The position numbers and the translations under genes are program-made. A model generated the notes under the pieces. That model did no database searches. It was given only the letters and a program-made list of their open reading frames with translations, and had not been told where the DNA came from. 64,000 nucleotides of DNA from Lentzea xinjiangensis (GTDB lineage: Bacteria > Actinomycetota > Actinomycetes > Mycobacteriales > Pseudonocardiaceae): NCBI RefSeq assembly GCF_900110955.1, contig NZ_FOFR01000001.1:728410-792409 (forward strand). Direction: 5' to 3'. Positions 33,174-41,740 of this stretch are shown here, one piece after another. Positions within the stretch are counted from its first letter, which is position 1, and each line of letters opens with the position of its first letter.

Positions 33174-34727
33174 GAGCGTCCACGAGTCGATGTAGCCCGT
33201 GTCCTGGCGGTAGAGGTCGCGCGCTCGCAGTTGCCAGGTGCCGTTGGCGTCCTCAGCGGACACGTTCACCGCGTAGGTGGCCTTCAGGTCGTCGGCGCTG
33301 TCGTTGCCGTTGCCGACCTTCAGCAGCTTCACGGTGCCCGAGGGGGCGATCAGGGCCAGTTCCAGGTCGCCTCGGTAGGTGTGCTTGATGTCGACGCTCA
33401 CGGAGGCCGTGGCGCCCGCCTTGCCGAGGCAGTCGGCGATGGTGATGGACGACGTCACGGACGAGGCGTCGGGGATGGCGGTGTCGGTGTCGTTCGTGGC
33501 CGTCGGGCACTGGCCGGGCGGGTTGCCGGGGGCCGTGCCGGTGATGTGCAGGAGCTTGTTCGGGGAGCCGGTGCCGGGGTTCGTGACGACGTCGGAGGTG
33601 GCGTTGTCCACCAGGGCGTCGCGGACCTGCTGCGGGGTGGCCGTCGGGGACGAGCCGAGGTAGACGGCCGCCGCCCCCACCACGTGCGGGGTGGCCATCG
33701 AGGTGCCGCTGATGGTGTTGGTGGCGTCGTCGTTGGTGTGCCAGGCCGAGGTGATGTCGCGGCCCGGGGCGAAGAGGTCGAGGCAGCTGCCCAGGTTCGA
33801 GAACGACGAGCGGGCGTCGGTGCGGTCGGTGGAGCCGACGGTGATGGCTTCGGGGGTGCGGGCCGGGGAGGTGTTGCAGGCGTTGCCGCCGCTGTCGTTG
33901 CCCGCGGCCAGGCCGTAGGTGACGCCTGCCGCGATGGAGCGCTTCACGGCGTTGTCGACGTCGGCGTTCGCGCCGCCGCCCAGGGACATGTTGGCCACCG
34001 CGGGCTTGCGGGCCGGGGTGGTCTGGACGTCGTTGGTGACCCAGTCGATACCGGCGATGACGCCCGCGAAGGTGCCGGAGCCGCCGCAGTTCAGGACTCG
34101 GACGGCGACGAGCTTCACGTCCTTCGCGACGCCGTGCTCGGTGCCACCGACGGTGCCCGCGACGTGGGTGCCGTGGCCGTTGCAGTCGGTCGCGTCGTCA
34201 TCGTTGTCAACGGTGTCGCGTCCGTGCACCGCCCGGCCGCCGAAGTCGCTGTGGCTGATCCGGATGCCCGTGTCGATGATGTACGCGGTGACGCCGCTGC
34301 CGCTGTTGGGGTAGGTGTAGCCGGTGTCCAGCGGGAGTGCGCGCTGGTCGATGCGGTCGAGGCCCCAGGACGGGGTCGGGAGCTGGGTGTCGGAGGCGCG
34401 GACCTCGCCGTCCTGCGTCACGTGGTCGACGTTCGGGTCTGCGGCGAGACGCTTGGCCTGAGTTTCGGACATCTCCGCGGAGAAACCGCGCAAAGCGGAC
34501 TTGTAAGTGTGTTTCACCTTGGCGCTGTACTTCGCGCTGAGGCTCTCCGCGCTAGCCGTGCTCATGTCCTTCAGGACGACGATGTAGTTGTCCTTGACGG
34601 CGTTGGACGCACCGAGGTTGCGAATCTCCCCCTCGGGCGCAGCGGTGGCGGAGACGGACGACAGGGCGAGCGAGGTGCCCGCCACCAGCACTGTTCCGGC
34701 CACTCGTCTGGCCCACGATTCTCCCAT
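33165..34727 (-). CDS. Secreted subtilisin-like serine protease (S8) with P-domain
   Basis: A 520-residue preproenzyme. The ATG has GAGGGAGC upstream and gives a signal peptide (ARRVAGTVLVAGTSLALSS) cut near residue 30. Residues 46-108 are an inhibitor I9 propeptide (NYIVVLKD ... DHVTQDG). The S8 domain follows with Asp152 (IIDTGI), His185 (NGHGTH) and Ser343 (GTSMATP), plus the AAGND oxyanion segment. Residues about 410-520 form a proprotein-convertase P-domain ending in DSWTLDI. It is an exported extracellular peptidase. No transmembrane anchor is present, unlike the mycosin further downstream, so it is probably not part of the secretion apparatus. Confidence 0.93.
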   Translation of the reverse strand: MGESWARRVAGTVLVAGTSLALSSVSATAAPEGEIRNLGASNAVKDNYIVVLKDMSTASAESLSAKYSAKVKHTYKSALRGFSAEMSETQAKRLAADPNVDHVTQDGEVRASDTQLPTPSWGLDRIDQRALPLDTGYTYPNSGSGVTAYIIDTGIRISHSDFGGRAVHGRDTVDNDDDATDCNGHGTHVAGTVGGTEHGVAKDVKLVAVRVLNCGGSGTFAGVIAGIDWVTNDVQTTPARKPAVANMSLGGGANADVDNAVKRSIAAGVTYGLAAGNDSGGNACNTSPARTPEAITVGSTDRTDARSSFSNLGSCLDLFAPGRDITSAWHTNDDATNTISGTSMATPHVVGAAAVYLGSSPTATPQQVRDALVDNATSDVVTNPGTGSPNKLLHITGTAPGNPPGQCPTATNDTDTAIPDASSVTSSITIADCLGKAGATASVSVDIKHTYRGDLELALIAPSGTVKLLKVGNGNDSADDLKATYAVNVSAEDANGTWQLRARDLYRQDTGYIDSWTLDI

Positions 34728-34885
34728 AGCAGCATGCTCCCTCGTCGCGGGGTGGTGCGGTGAGAGTTTTCTTAGTGGCGCGGACTGATTGCGCACAAGA
34801 AGGTCCACGTAACAACCTTCGAATGGCGAATCAACAGATTTGGGCGCGATGTGAATTAGTTGGTTCCGCTGATCTATGGACAAAA

Positions 34886-34930
34886 CAATTGTGCCCCGAA
34901 CGATGAACCGTCCGGGGCACAATTGGTCTG
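34886..34930 (-). terminator. Terminator of the eccE-orphan operon
   Basis: CAATTGTGCCCCG (34886-34898) pairs perfectly with 34913-34925. On the minus strand it is followed by TTTTGTCC. It lies 10 bp after the last gene of the eccE operon. Confidence 0.88.
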
Positions 34931-34934
34931 GTGG

Positions 34935-35660
34935 CTAGTCGCCCCGGCGCACGGCTCCGAGGATCTGCTGCTCGGCCGGGGTCGTGTAGAGGCGCAGGTG
35001 CGCCCACATGTCCTGGCCCATCGCGATGACCTGGTCGTCCTTGAGCTGGGTCAGCTGCTGGAACATCTGCGGGCGCAGGCGCCACATCTGGCCCGCGAGC
35101 TGGGCTTGGCCCATCGGCAGGCGCTGCAACAGGACGAGGTCCGCGTTGTTCGCCGTCGACGAGGCCTGCGGGTGCAGGTACGGCAGCACGTACATCGTTG
35201 TCTGCCACGGCGCGCGCGGCGGGAACAGCTCCTGCGGGACGTGGCCGCCGTCGTGGATCACCAGCAGCGGCATGTCCTCCGTGGGGCGCGGGAGGTCCGC
35301 GGGGGACAGCCGGCGCAGCTGCACCAGTTGGGACGGACGGCCGTCCGGGCCCTGGCCCGCGGCGCGCACCACCGGCTGCCACGCCTGGGGGCGGCCGGTC
35401 GCGATGATGATCCACGCGCCGGTCGCCATGGCCCGCAACGCGATCTGGCGGGCCAGGTACAGGCCGCCGACGACCACCATGCGGGTCGGGGTCGGGCGCA
35501 GCACGGACACGCTGAGCGGTTCGCCCTTGGTGCCCTGGCCGAGCATCATGCCGCCGCGGTCGCCGCTCGGGCTGACCACGTCGAGCATGGTCGGCGACAC
35601 CAGGAACTCCGGCGCCACCGCGCCGCTGCCGCGCGAGTCGAGCAGACGGGACGAGCTCAT
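34935..35660 (-). CDS. ESX-locus protein of unknown function, coupled to eccE
   Basis: A 241-residue protein whose ATG overlaps the eccE stop (ATGA), so it is co-translated with EccE. No signal peptide or transmembrane helix is evident. A beta-alpha pattern (PTRMVVVGGLYLARQIALRA then AWIIIATGRPQAW) suggests a Rossmann-like fold, and the second half (PPRAPWQTTMYVLPYLHPQA, DLVLLQRLPMGQAQLAGQMW) looks like further strands and helices. I do not recognise the family. Its strict coupling suggests a cytosolic accessory subunit or a split-off domain of EccE. Confidence 0.6.
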   Translation of the reverse strand: MSSSRLLDSRGSGAVAPEFLVSPTMLDVVSPSGDRGGMMLGQGTKGEPLSVSVLRPTPTRMVVVGGLYLARQIALRAMATGAWIIIATGRPQAWQPVVRAAGQGPDGRPSQLVQLRRLSPADLPRPTEDMPLLVIHDGGHVPQELFPPRAPWQTTMYVLPYLHPQASSTANNADLVLLQRLPMGQAQLAGQMWRLRPQMFQQLTQLKDDQVIAMGQDMWAHLRLYTTPAEQQILGAVRRGD

Positions 35661-37027
35661 GCCACACCTCCCAGCGGCAGCGTCGCGGCGAGGCCGGCGA
35701 GCTGCATGCCCCGCAACGGGGTCAGCGTGATGTCGAGCTTGTCGCTCAGCTTCGACAACTGGTCGTCGGCGCGGTCGAGCTCGCTCGGCGTGCGGGCGCT
35801 CACCCGCACCAGGCCGCGCAGCGAGACCTGGCCGTCCTCACGGGACGGCGAGATCGACATGGCCAGCGTCGACGAGAGAGCGCGCACACCGGTCAGCGAG
35901 TTCAGGTTGCCCTTGAGTCCCTTCGACGGCCAGCCGGTGATCGCGTAGCTCGCGTGACCGACGCCACCCGCCGTGACGCCGGACCACTTCTCGCGCAGCG
36001 ACACGGGGTTCGTGTTGCCGACGGCCGCGGTCAGCTCCGCCGACGAGATGGCCGCCCGCAGCAGCTCGTCCGAGTCGAGCGGGCGGATCGTCACACCGGC
36101 GGACTCCAGGGCGTTGCGGACGCGGGACAACGCGCCGATCAACGCCCGGTGCGCGCCGACGACGCCGCCGCCGCGCTCCCGGATCGCCTCGCCGCAGCGG
36201 CGCGGGTCCAGCCGGACCGTGATCCACGTGGTGCGCCTGGCCGCCGCGGGCAGCGGGCCGAGCACCTCCATGTACGAGGTGACCGCCGGCGAGTTCGGCG
36301 GGAGTGCCGCGCTGCCGGGGTAGCAGTGCCAGATCACCGTGATCGCGTCCAGCACCACGCCGCGGTCCTCCAGGCACGGTGCGAGCGCTCCCAGGGGCAG
36401 CGACGGCGCCGAGCCGACGGCGGAGATCAGCGGCGGGGTCGGGTCGACCAGCAGGACCGCGGTCCACACGCCGTCGTGCCACGACAGCGCGAGCGGGCGG
36501 CGCTCGTGGTCGACGCCCTTCGCGATCACCAGGTCCGGGATCGCGAGGCGCAGCAGCGCGACGCGCGGGTCCTCGGGGCCGAGCACCGGCAGCTCGTCGT
36601 CACCGGGCTTGGACTCCTGCGGGTCCACGCGCTTCGCGGTGCGGGTGTGCGAGCGGAAGTTGTAGCGCAGCCGGACGCCGATCCACTGGGTCAGCCAGCG
36701 GCCGCGTGACCGGGTGAACGCGAGCACCAGTGCGATGAAGAGCACACCGCCGGCGATGGAGACGGAGACGACGTTCAGGGCGCCGGTGTCGTCCTTCACG
36801 CCCATGAGGGTGAGGACGAGGAGTGCGATGGCGAGGCCGACCTCGATCGTGACTACGTTCGAGACGGGCAAGGAGCCGAGGCTGACGCCCGCCGTCCTGC
36901 GGCGGACACGCCCGACCGGACGAGGGGGAGCGGGTGCCTGCTGGCCAGGACCTCCCGGCCCACCGGGCCCCTGCGGCCGTGCCATCCCTGGGTTGGGCCG
37001 GGGCGGATGTGGAGTGGTCACGGACAT
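35657..37027 (-). CDS. eccE: Type VII secretion protein EccE
   Basis: A 456-residue core component of the ESX membrane complex. The ATG giving SVTTPHPPRPNPG is used, with GAGGGGAAAGAG upstream. A Pro-rich cytosolic head is followed by two transmembrane helices (about residues 55-75 and 85-105), then the large EccE domain with its alternating strands and helices (ITVIWHCYPGS, RRTTWITVRLDPRRC, RALIGALSRVRNALES). EccE lies at the periphery of ESX complexes. Mycobacterium tuberculosis ESX-4 lacks an EccE, so its presence here next to an ESX-4-type locus is worth noting. Divergent from eccB. Confidence 0.88.
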   Translation of the reverse strand: MSVTTPHPPRPNPGMARPQGPGGPGGPGQQAPAPPRPVGRVRRRTAGVSLGSLPVSNVVTIEVGLAIALLVLTLMGVKDDTGALNVVSVSIAGGVLFIALVLAFTRSRGRWLTQWIGVRLRYNFRSHTRTAKRVDPQESKPGDDELPVLGPEDPRVALLRLAIPDLVIAKGVDHERRPLALSWHDGVWTAVLLVDPTPPLISAVGSAPSLPLGALAPCLEDRGVVLDAITVIWHCYPGSAALPPNSPAVTSYMEVLGPLPAAARRTTWITVRLDPRRCGEAIRERGGGVVGAHRALIGALSRVRNALESAGVTIRPLDSDELLRAAISSAELTAAVGNTNPVSLREKWSGVTAGGVGHASYAITGWPSKGLKGNLNSLTGVRALSSTLAMSISPSREDGQVSLRGLVRVSARTPSELDRADDQLSKLSDKLDITLTPLRGMQLAGLAATLPLGGVA

Positions 37028-37144
37028 CCGTTGTGGTCTCTTTCCCCTCGGTGGTCGGTGGGCTTGGCGAACCGGCCCACGAAGCAACCTGCGTCCGGCT
37101 ATCCTGCCGAACCGTACCGCGACTGGGAGAGCAGCGAGCCGAGA

Positions 37145-38755
37145 ATGGCATCAACACCCACCACCAAGTCACAGGTCCAGGCCTACCAATTCGTCCTGCG
37201 GAGGATGCAGTCCGCTCTGGTCCGCAGAGACGCGGTGATGCTGCATGACCCCATGCGCAACCACTCGCGCGCGACAGCGGTGGGTGTGGTCCTGGGCGTC
37301 GTCGGTCTGCTCGGCTTCCTGGTGTTCGGTCTCTTCAAGCCGGCGCCGCGGTTGGACGACCAGACGCAGATCGCCATCAGCAAGGAGACCGGCCAGGTCT
37401 ACGTCGTGGACGCGTCGCCGCGGCGGCTCGTCCCGATGACCAACCTGGCGTCGGCCCGGCTGCTCTGGTACTCGCGCAACAGCCCGGACCAGCAGGCCGG
37501 TGGCGGCGACGCCCCCGGCGGCACGGCGAACGGCGTGCAGCAGGAAGCCGCCGGCGGCGAGCCGAAGCTCGTCAGCGAGGCGGCGCTCGCGAGCCTGCCG
37601 CGCGGCAGGCTCACCGGTCTGCCGGACGCGCCGGACGTGCTGCCGAAGCAGAACCTCCGCATCGACGCCCAGTGGTCCGTGTGCGACACCCTCGACCTGG
37701 ACGAGTTCCGCGAGAACCAGGCGGCGGAGAACCAGATCAAGACCTCGGTGATCGCGGGTGTGAGCGGTGGCAACCCCGAGCTCGGCGACGGGGCCGTGCT
37801 GGTCCAGCAGCGCACGGGTGCGAAGAAGGCCTACCTGGTCTACAAGAAGCCCGACCCGCTGAGCGACATCTCGTCGTCGACGGTGCGCGCCGAGGTGGAC
37901 CTCAAGAACGACAAGGTGGTCAACGCCCTCAAGCTGACGGGCAAGCAGCCGCGCGCGATCAGCACGGCGTTGCTCAACACCATCCCGGAGGTCGCGCCGC
38001 TGGCCGCGCCGGTCATGCAGGACCAGGGCAAGCAGGCGACCTACGTCACCGAGACGCGGGTGAACATCGGTGAGGTCGTCAAGGTCGACCTGACCGGCGC
38101 CACGCAGTTCATGGTGGCGCTCAAGGACGGTTTCCAGGACGTCGACCAGACCGTCGGCGACCTGCTGCGCTTCGCGTACTCGAACGCCAAGGAGCCGATC
38201 CGGCTCTCGCCGAACGCGGTCGCGAACAACAAGAACCCGAAGGACCCGCTGGACCTCGGCTCCTACCCGGCGAAGATCCCGACCACGCTGGAGGCGAACG
38301 CCGGCAACACGGTGCTGTGCTTGGGCTGGAAGGCCGAGAACTTCACCGAGGACACCAAGGCCGAGCACACCTCCGTGACGATCGGGTCGAGGTTGCCCGG
38401 TCCCAGGGAGATGAGCCCGGTCGAGCTGAACGCGCCGGGCGCGGCCGGCGAGATCATCGACGAGTTCCTGATGCTGCCGGGCAAGGCCGCCGTCGTGCGG
38501 GCGAGCCAGGGCAAGGGCGACTTCGGGACCGGTCCGGTGCAGGTCGTCACGGGTCGTGGCGTGCGCTACGGCGTCCCGGACGCCGGCACGGCGGCCGCGC
38601 TGGGTCTCGACGGGACGTTCCCGCCGGCGCCGAACCAGATCCTGAGCCTGCTGCCGATGGGTCCGCAGCTCAACAAGAACGAGGCGAACCGCAGCTACGA
38701 CGCGATTCCCACGCCGAAGGGCACGATCAAGGACCCGCAGTCCGTGCAGAAGTAG
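37145..38755 (+). CDS. eccB: Type VII secretion protein EccB
   Basis: A 536-residue core component. The start MASTPTTKSQVQAYQFVLRR is the family N-terminus; a longer frame upstream is not conserved. One transmembrane helix at residues 44-63 follows the cytosolic head, and the rest is the large periplasmic-side domain with repeated R-type folds and two cysteines (SVCDTLD, VLCLGW) for the usual disulfide. It shares a 117-bp divergent promoter region with eccE; no convincing -35/-10 pair was found there. Confidence 0.93.
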   Translation: MASTPTTKSQVQAYQFVLRRMQSALVRRDAVMLHDPMRNHSRATAVGVVLGVVGLLGFLVFGLFKPAPRLDDQTQIAISKETGQVYVVDASPRRLVPMTNLASARLLWYSRNSPDQQAGGGDAPGGTANGVQQEAAGGEPKLVSEAALASLPRGRLTGLPDAPDVLPKQNLRIDAQWSVCDTLDLDEFRENQAAENQIKTSVIAGVSGGNPELGDGAVLVQQRTGAKKAYLVYKKPDPLSDISSSTVRAEVDLKNDKVVNALKLTGKQPRAISTALLNTIPEVAPLAAPVMQDQGKQATYVTETRVNIGEVVKVDLTGATQFMVALKDGFQDVDQTVGDLLRFAYSNAKEPIRLSPNAVANNKNPKDPLDLGSYPAKIPTTLEANAGNTVLCLGWKAENFTEDTKAEHTSVTIGSRLPGPREMSPVELNAPGAAGEIIDEFLMLPGKAAVVRASQGKGDFGTGPVQVVTGRGVRYGVPDAGTAAALGLDGTFPPAPNQILSLLPMGPQLNKNEANRSYDAIPTPKGTIKDPQSVQK

Positions 38756-38825
38756 CGGAACCGGTCCGGGCGCACCACCGTCAGATGCGGACAGAGCTCC
38801 CGGTAAGTGTCGTGAGGGGACAGTC

Positions 38826-39143
38826 GTGGCCGGTCGCATCACCGTCGATCCCGAGTGGTTGGAGTCCTACGCCGACCGGATCGACGGCACCACGGACGAC
38901 CTGAGGCGGGTGCGGGACGCCATGAAGGTGTCCCCGCTGCGACCGCAGTCGTTCGGCGAGATCGGCGCCGCCCTGGGCACCGCCAGGGCCTACGCGCGTG
39001 CGGCCGAGCTGCTCAACTCGCAGCTCGCCCGCGCCTGCGACACGCTCGACGCCGCGGCCAAGGGCCTGCACGCCGTCGCGGAGCAGCACGGCCACCAGGA
39101 CGACGAGAGCCTGCGCCTGGTCCAGAAGGCCGACCGGCGGTAG
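38826..39143 (+). CDS. Small type VII-associated helical protein (EspC/WXG100-like)
   Basis: A 105-residue protein from GTG with GAGGGG upstream. It is all helical with the pattern of EspC-type proteins: ITVDPEWLESYADRIDGTTD, a turn, then GTARAYARAAELLNSQLARA and a final charged helix. It lacks a W-x-G turn. It lies 70 bp after eccB and a few bases before a W-E-G-containing protein, so the two likely form a secreted heterodimer or chaperone pair. Paralogous in type to the gene at 60345. Confidence 0.65.
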   Translation: MAGRITVDPEWLESYADRIDGTTDDLRRVRDAMKVSPLRPQSFGEIGAALGTARAYARAAELLNSQLARACDTLDAAAKGLHAVAEQHGHQDDESLRLVQKADRR

Positions 39144-39149
39144 GGGGCT

Positions 39150-40244
39150 GTGGTGACCAGGAACGGCGCGGACGGCAGGCAGATCGCGGCCGAGGTCGCT
39201 CCCGAGCTCGGCTACCTCTCGCGGGTGAGCCGCGAGCTCGGCGTCGTGGACCTCGTGCACGACTTCTTCGACCCGCTCGTGGGCGACTGGAACGACCTGC
39301 GCGAGGAAGCCGAGCGCTGGCGCAAGGCGGCGAAGGTGACCGAGGCGGTCACCGAGCACGTCGCGGCGCCGCTGGGCGGGGTCGACGCGCGGTGGGAGGG
39401 CAAGGACGCCGACGCGTTCCTCGACCACATGCGCAAGGTCGGGCTCGCCGGCGGTGACATGTCCGACGCGATGAACGCGATGGCGGACGCGCTGGACGAG
39501 ACGGCGGACAGCGTCCGCGACATCGTGCGGGACATGGCGCACGTGCTGGCCGACGCCGCGGACGCGGTGTCCGGCGCCGCGGCGCTGCCCGTGGACGGCG
39601 ACCAGCGCGCCGTCAAGCACATCGAGGAGCTCAAGGACCCGGTTCGCGTGCTGCACGAGTCCGCGCGGCAGGTGCTCGAGGCGTTCCTCCGGCTGTGCGA
39701 CGGGGTTTCCGGCGAGGCGGAGGGCTTCGGCGCCGTGCGGATGGAGCACCGCTACCCCGAGCGGGACTGGACCTACAGCGCGCCCGCCAAGCCCGGGGCC
39801 AAGGAGCCGGAACCGGCCAAGGCCTCCGCCACGGCGGCCGCAGCCACCGGTGGCGGGGCCGGCGGTGGTGGGGCCGGCGGCGGTGCGGCTGGCGGCGGTG
39901 CTGCCGGCACCGGCGGAGGCGGTGGCGTCGGTTCGGTCGGCGCTCCGGCTGCCGCGGCGCCGTCACCGATGCAGTTCGGCGGCGCCACAGGCGTCGCCGA
40001 GCAGCTCCCGGCCGCCGACAGGGGTGCCGGTGCGGCGGGGCCCGCCGCGGCCGCAGGTGGCCGTCCAGGGGGCGTTCCCGGCGGTGTGGTGGGAGGCATG
40101 GCGCCGATGATGGGCGGCATGATGGGCGGGCAGCAGGGTGGCGACAAGGAGCACAAGCCGCGGCAGCGGCTGACGGGCTCGATCGACGACCTGCTCGGCA
40201 AACCCAAGAAGGCCGCGCCGAAGACGATCGGTGACGACGACTAG
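39150..40244 (+). CDS. Candidate type VII secretion substrate with WXG-like domain and Gly-rich tail
   Basis: A 364-residue protein; two adjacent GTG codons (39150, 39153) are possible starts. Residues 1-200 are helical with a W82-E-G84 turn followed by DADAFLDHM, the WXG100/PPE-like signature. Residues 215-330 are low-complexity Gly/Ala/Pro. It ends in MMGG repeats, then GGQQGGDKEHKPRQ, LTGSIDDLLG and an acidic tip. The MMGG-QQGGD tail recurs in the large protein at 60657, which suggests a shared targeting or assembly signal. Probably exported with its small upstream partner; function unknown. Confidence 0.7.
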   Translation: MVTRNGADGRQIAAEVAPELGYLSRVSRELGVVDLVHDFFDPLVGDWNDLREEAERWRKAAKVTEAVTEHVAAPLGGVDARWEGKDADAFLDHMRKVGLAGGDMSDAMNAMADALDETADSVRDIVRDMAHVLADAADAVSGAAALPVDGDQRAVKHIEELKDPVRVLHESARQVLEAFLRLCDGVSGEAEGFGAVRMEHRYPERDWTYSAPAKPGAKEPEPAKASATAAAATGGGAGGGGAGGGAAGGGAAGTGGGGGVGSVGAPAAAAPSPMQFGGATGVAEQLPAADRGAGAAGPAAAAGGRPGGVPGGVVGGMAPMMGGMMGGQQGGDKEHKPRQRLTGSIDDLLGKPKKAAPKTIGDDD

Positions 40245-40260
40245 AACTTCGCCGGAAGAA

Positions 40261-40303
40261 CGAGAACGGCCCGCCGGTGTCCGGCGGGCCGTTCTCGTTC
40301 GTC
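40261..40303. terminator. Bidirectional terminator between the substrate gene and mycP
   Basis: A 17-bp perfect stem (CGAGAACGGCCCGCCGG with complement) and three-base loop lies between convergent genes. It is followed by TTCGT on one side and TTCTTC on the other. Confidence 0.82.
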
Positions 40304-40327
40304 AGTGACTTCGGTGTGCGGCGTTGG

Positions 40328-41740
40328 CTAAGCGGTGGTGCCACGCCTGCGGTTGAGCGAGTTGCGGATGATCAGCGTCAGCATCAGCAGCGCGCCGCCG
40401 ACGCCGATGCCGCTCAGCGCGACGATGATCGGCGGCCAGTCGAGCCCCGGCGGCGGGGTGACGTCGGTGTTCATCTCCTTCGCCTGCGGCGCCTTGAACC
40501 CGGCTGCCTCGGCGGGCAGCACCGCGGTCAGCGCGGCGACCGGGTTGATCATGCCGAAGCCGACCTTGTGGTCCCGGCCGGACGCGTTGCCGGGGTGCAG
40601 TGCCGTGGCCTTGAGGCGGTCCATCACCTGACGCGCCTTGAGGTCCGGGAACCGTTCGCGCACCAGCGCCGTGATGCCGGCGACGTACGGGGCCGCGAAG
40701 CTCGTGCCCTTGATGTCCTGCACGCCCTGCGCGGTGACGTTCGCGTTGGTCAGGCCCTTGCCCTTGGGGTCGACGGAGATGATCTCCTCGCCCGGCGCCG
40801 CGATGCTCACCCACGGGCCCCAGACGCTGAAGCTCGAGACCGCGCCGGACCGGGCGATCGACGCCACCGACAGCACGTCGTTCGCGAACCACGCGGGCGA
40901 CGAGATCGAGTTGACGTTGGCGGGGTCCAGGTTGTCGTTCTGCCTGGGGCAGCCGGCGCCCTGCTCGTTGAGGTTGCCGGCCGCCGTCACGACCACGGCG
41001 TCCTTGACGTCCACCGCGTACCGGATGGCGGCCTGCAGCTTCTGGTCGTCCGCGCTGAAGCCCTTGGGGGTGCCGCAGTTCGTCAGCGAGATGTTGATGA
41101 CCTTGGCGCCCTGGTTCGCCGCGCGGACGATGGCCTTCGCCAGCGTGCCGACCTTGCCCGCGGTGGCGCGCTTCTCGTTGTTCGCGTCGCCCTTGAACTC
41201 GAACCGGTCGCTGGTCTGGCGGATCGCGAGGATCGTCGCCTCCGGTGCGGCGCCGACGAAGTCGCCCTCGGTCTTGGCCGCGGCGGCGACGCCGGCGACC
41301 TCGGTGCCGTGGCCGTCGCAGTCGTCCGTGCCGTTCTTGTTGCCGTCGACGTACTCACCGGCACCGACGACCCGGTTGCCGAAGCGCGGGTTCTGCGGGT
41401 CGACGCCCGTGTCGATGATCGCGATCTTGATGCCCCTGCCCCGCGCGAACTTGTGGGCCTGTTCGAGGTTCAGGTAGACCTGGCCCCAGGGCATGTACTC
41501 GATGAGCTCGCTCTTGGTGTCGGACTCCACGCACCCCTTGTTCGTGCGCTCGTACTTCACGTCCGGCTTGCCGTCGTCGGCCGGGGGCTCGGTGTTCGGC
41601 GGCAGGTCCGGTGGCACCGAGTTCGGTCGGACCTGGGCCGGGGCCGAGGACGGCTGAGCGGAAGCCTGCGGCAGCGCTCCCGTCAGCAGCAGCATTCCGG
41701 CGGTCACGGCCGCCGTGGTGCGCCTGATGCCGGTCCTCAT
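40328..41740 (-). CDS. mycP: Mycosin, type VII secretion-associated serine protease
   Basis: A 470-residue subtilase. The ATG overlaps the eccD stop (ATGA). A signal peptide is followed by a Pro-rich stretch, then the catalytic domain with Asp110 (AIIDTG), His144 (DGHGTE), Asn256 (AAGN) and Ser347 (GTSFAAP). A C-terminal transmembrane helix (IIVALSGIGVGGALLMLTLI) and a short Arg-rich tail anchor it. Mycosins stabilise the ESX membrane complex and can process substrates. Gene pair eccD-mycP in this order matches ESX-4 of M. tuberculosis. Confidence 0.94.
   Translation of the reverse strand: MRTGIRRTTAAVTAGMLLLTGALPQASAQPSSAPAQVRPNSVPPDLPPNTEPPADDGKPDVKYERTNKGCVESDTKSELIEYMPWGQVYLNLEQAHKFARGRGIKIAIIDTGVDPQNPRFGNRVVGAGEYVDGNKNGTDDCDGHGTEVAGVAAAAKTEGDFVGAAPEATILAIRQTSDRFEFKGDANNEKRATAGKVGTLAKAIVRAANQGAKVINISLTNCGTPKGFSADDQKLQAAIRYAVDVKDAVVVTAAGNLNEQGAGCPRQNDNLDPANVNSISSPAWFANDVLSVASIARSGAVSSFSVWGPWVSIAAPGEEIISVDPKGKGLTNANVTAQGVQDIKGTSFAAPYVAGITALVRERFPDLKARQVMDRLKATALHPGNASGRDHKVGFGMINPVAALTAVLPAEAAGFKAPQAKEMNTDVTPPPGLDWPPIIVALSGIGVGGALLMLTLIIRNSLNRRRGTTA

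Noticed and set aside
33165-34727. Second mycosin
   Set aside because: The protease has a P-domain and lacks the C-terminal transmembrane helix and Pro-rich N-terminal region of mycosins; mycP is the gene at 40328.
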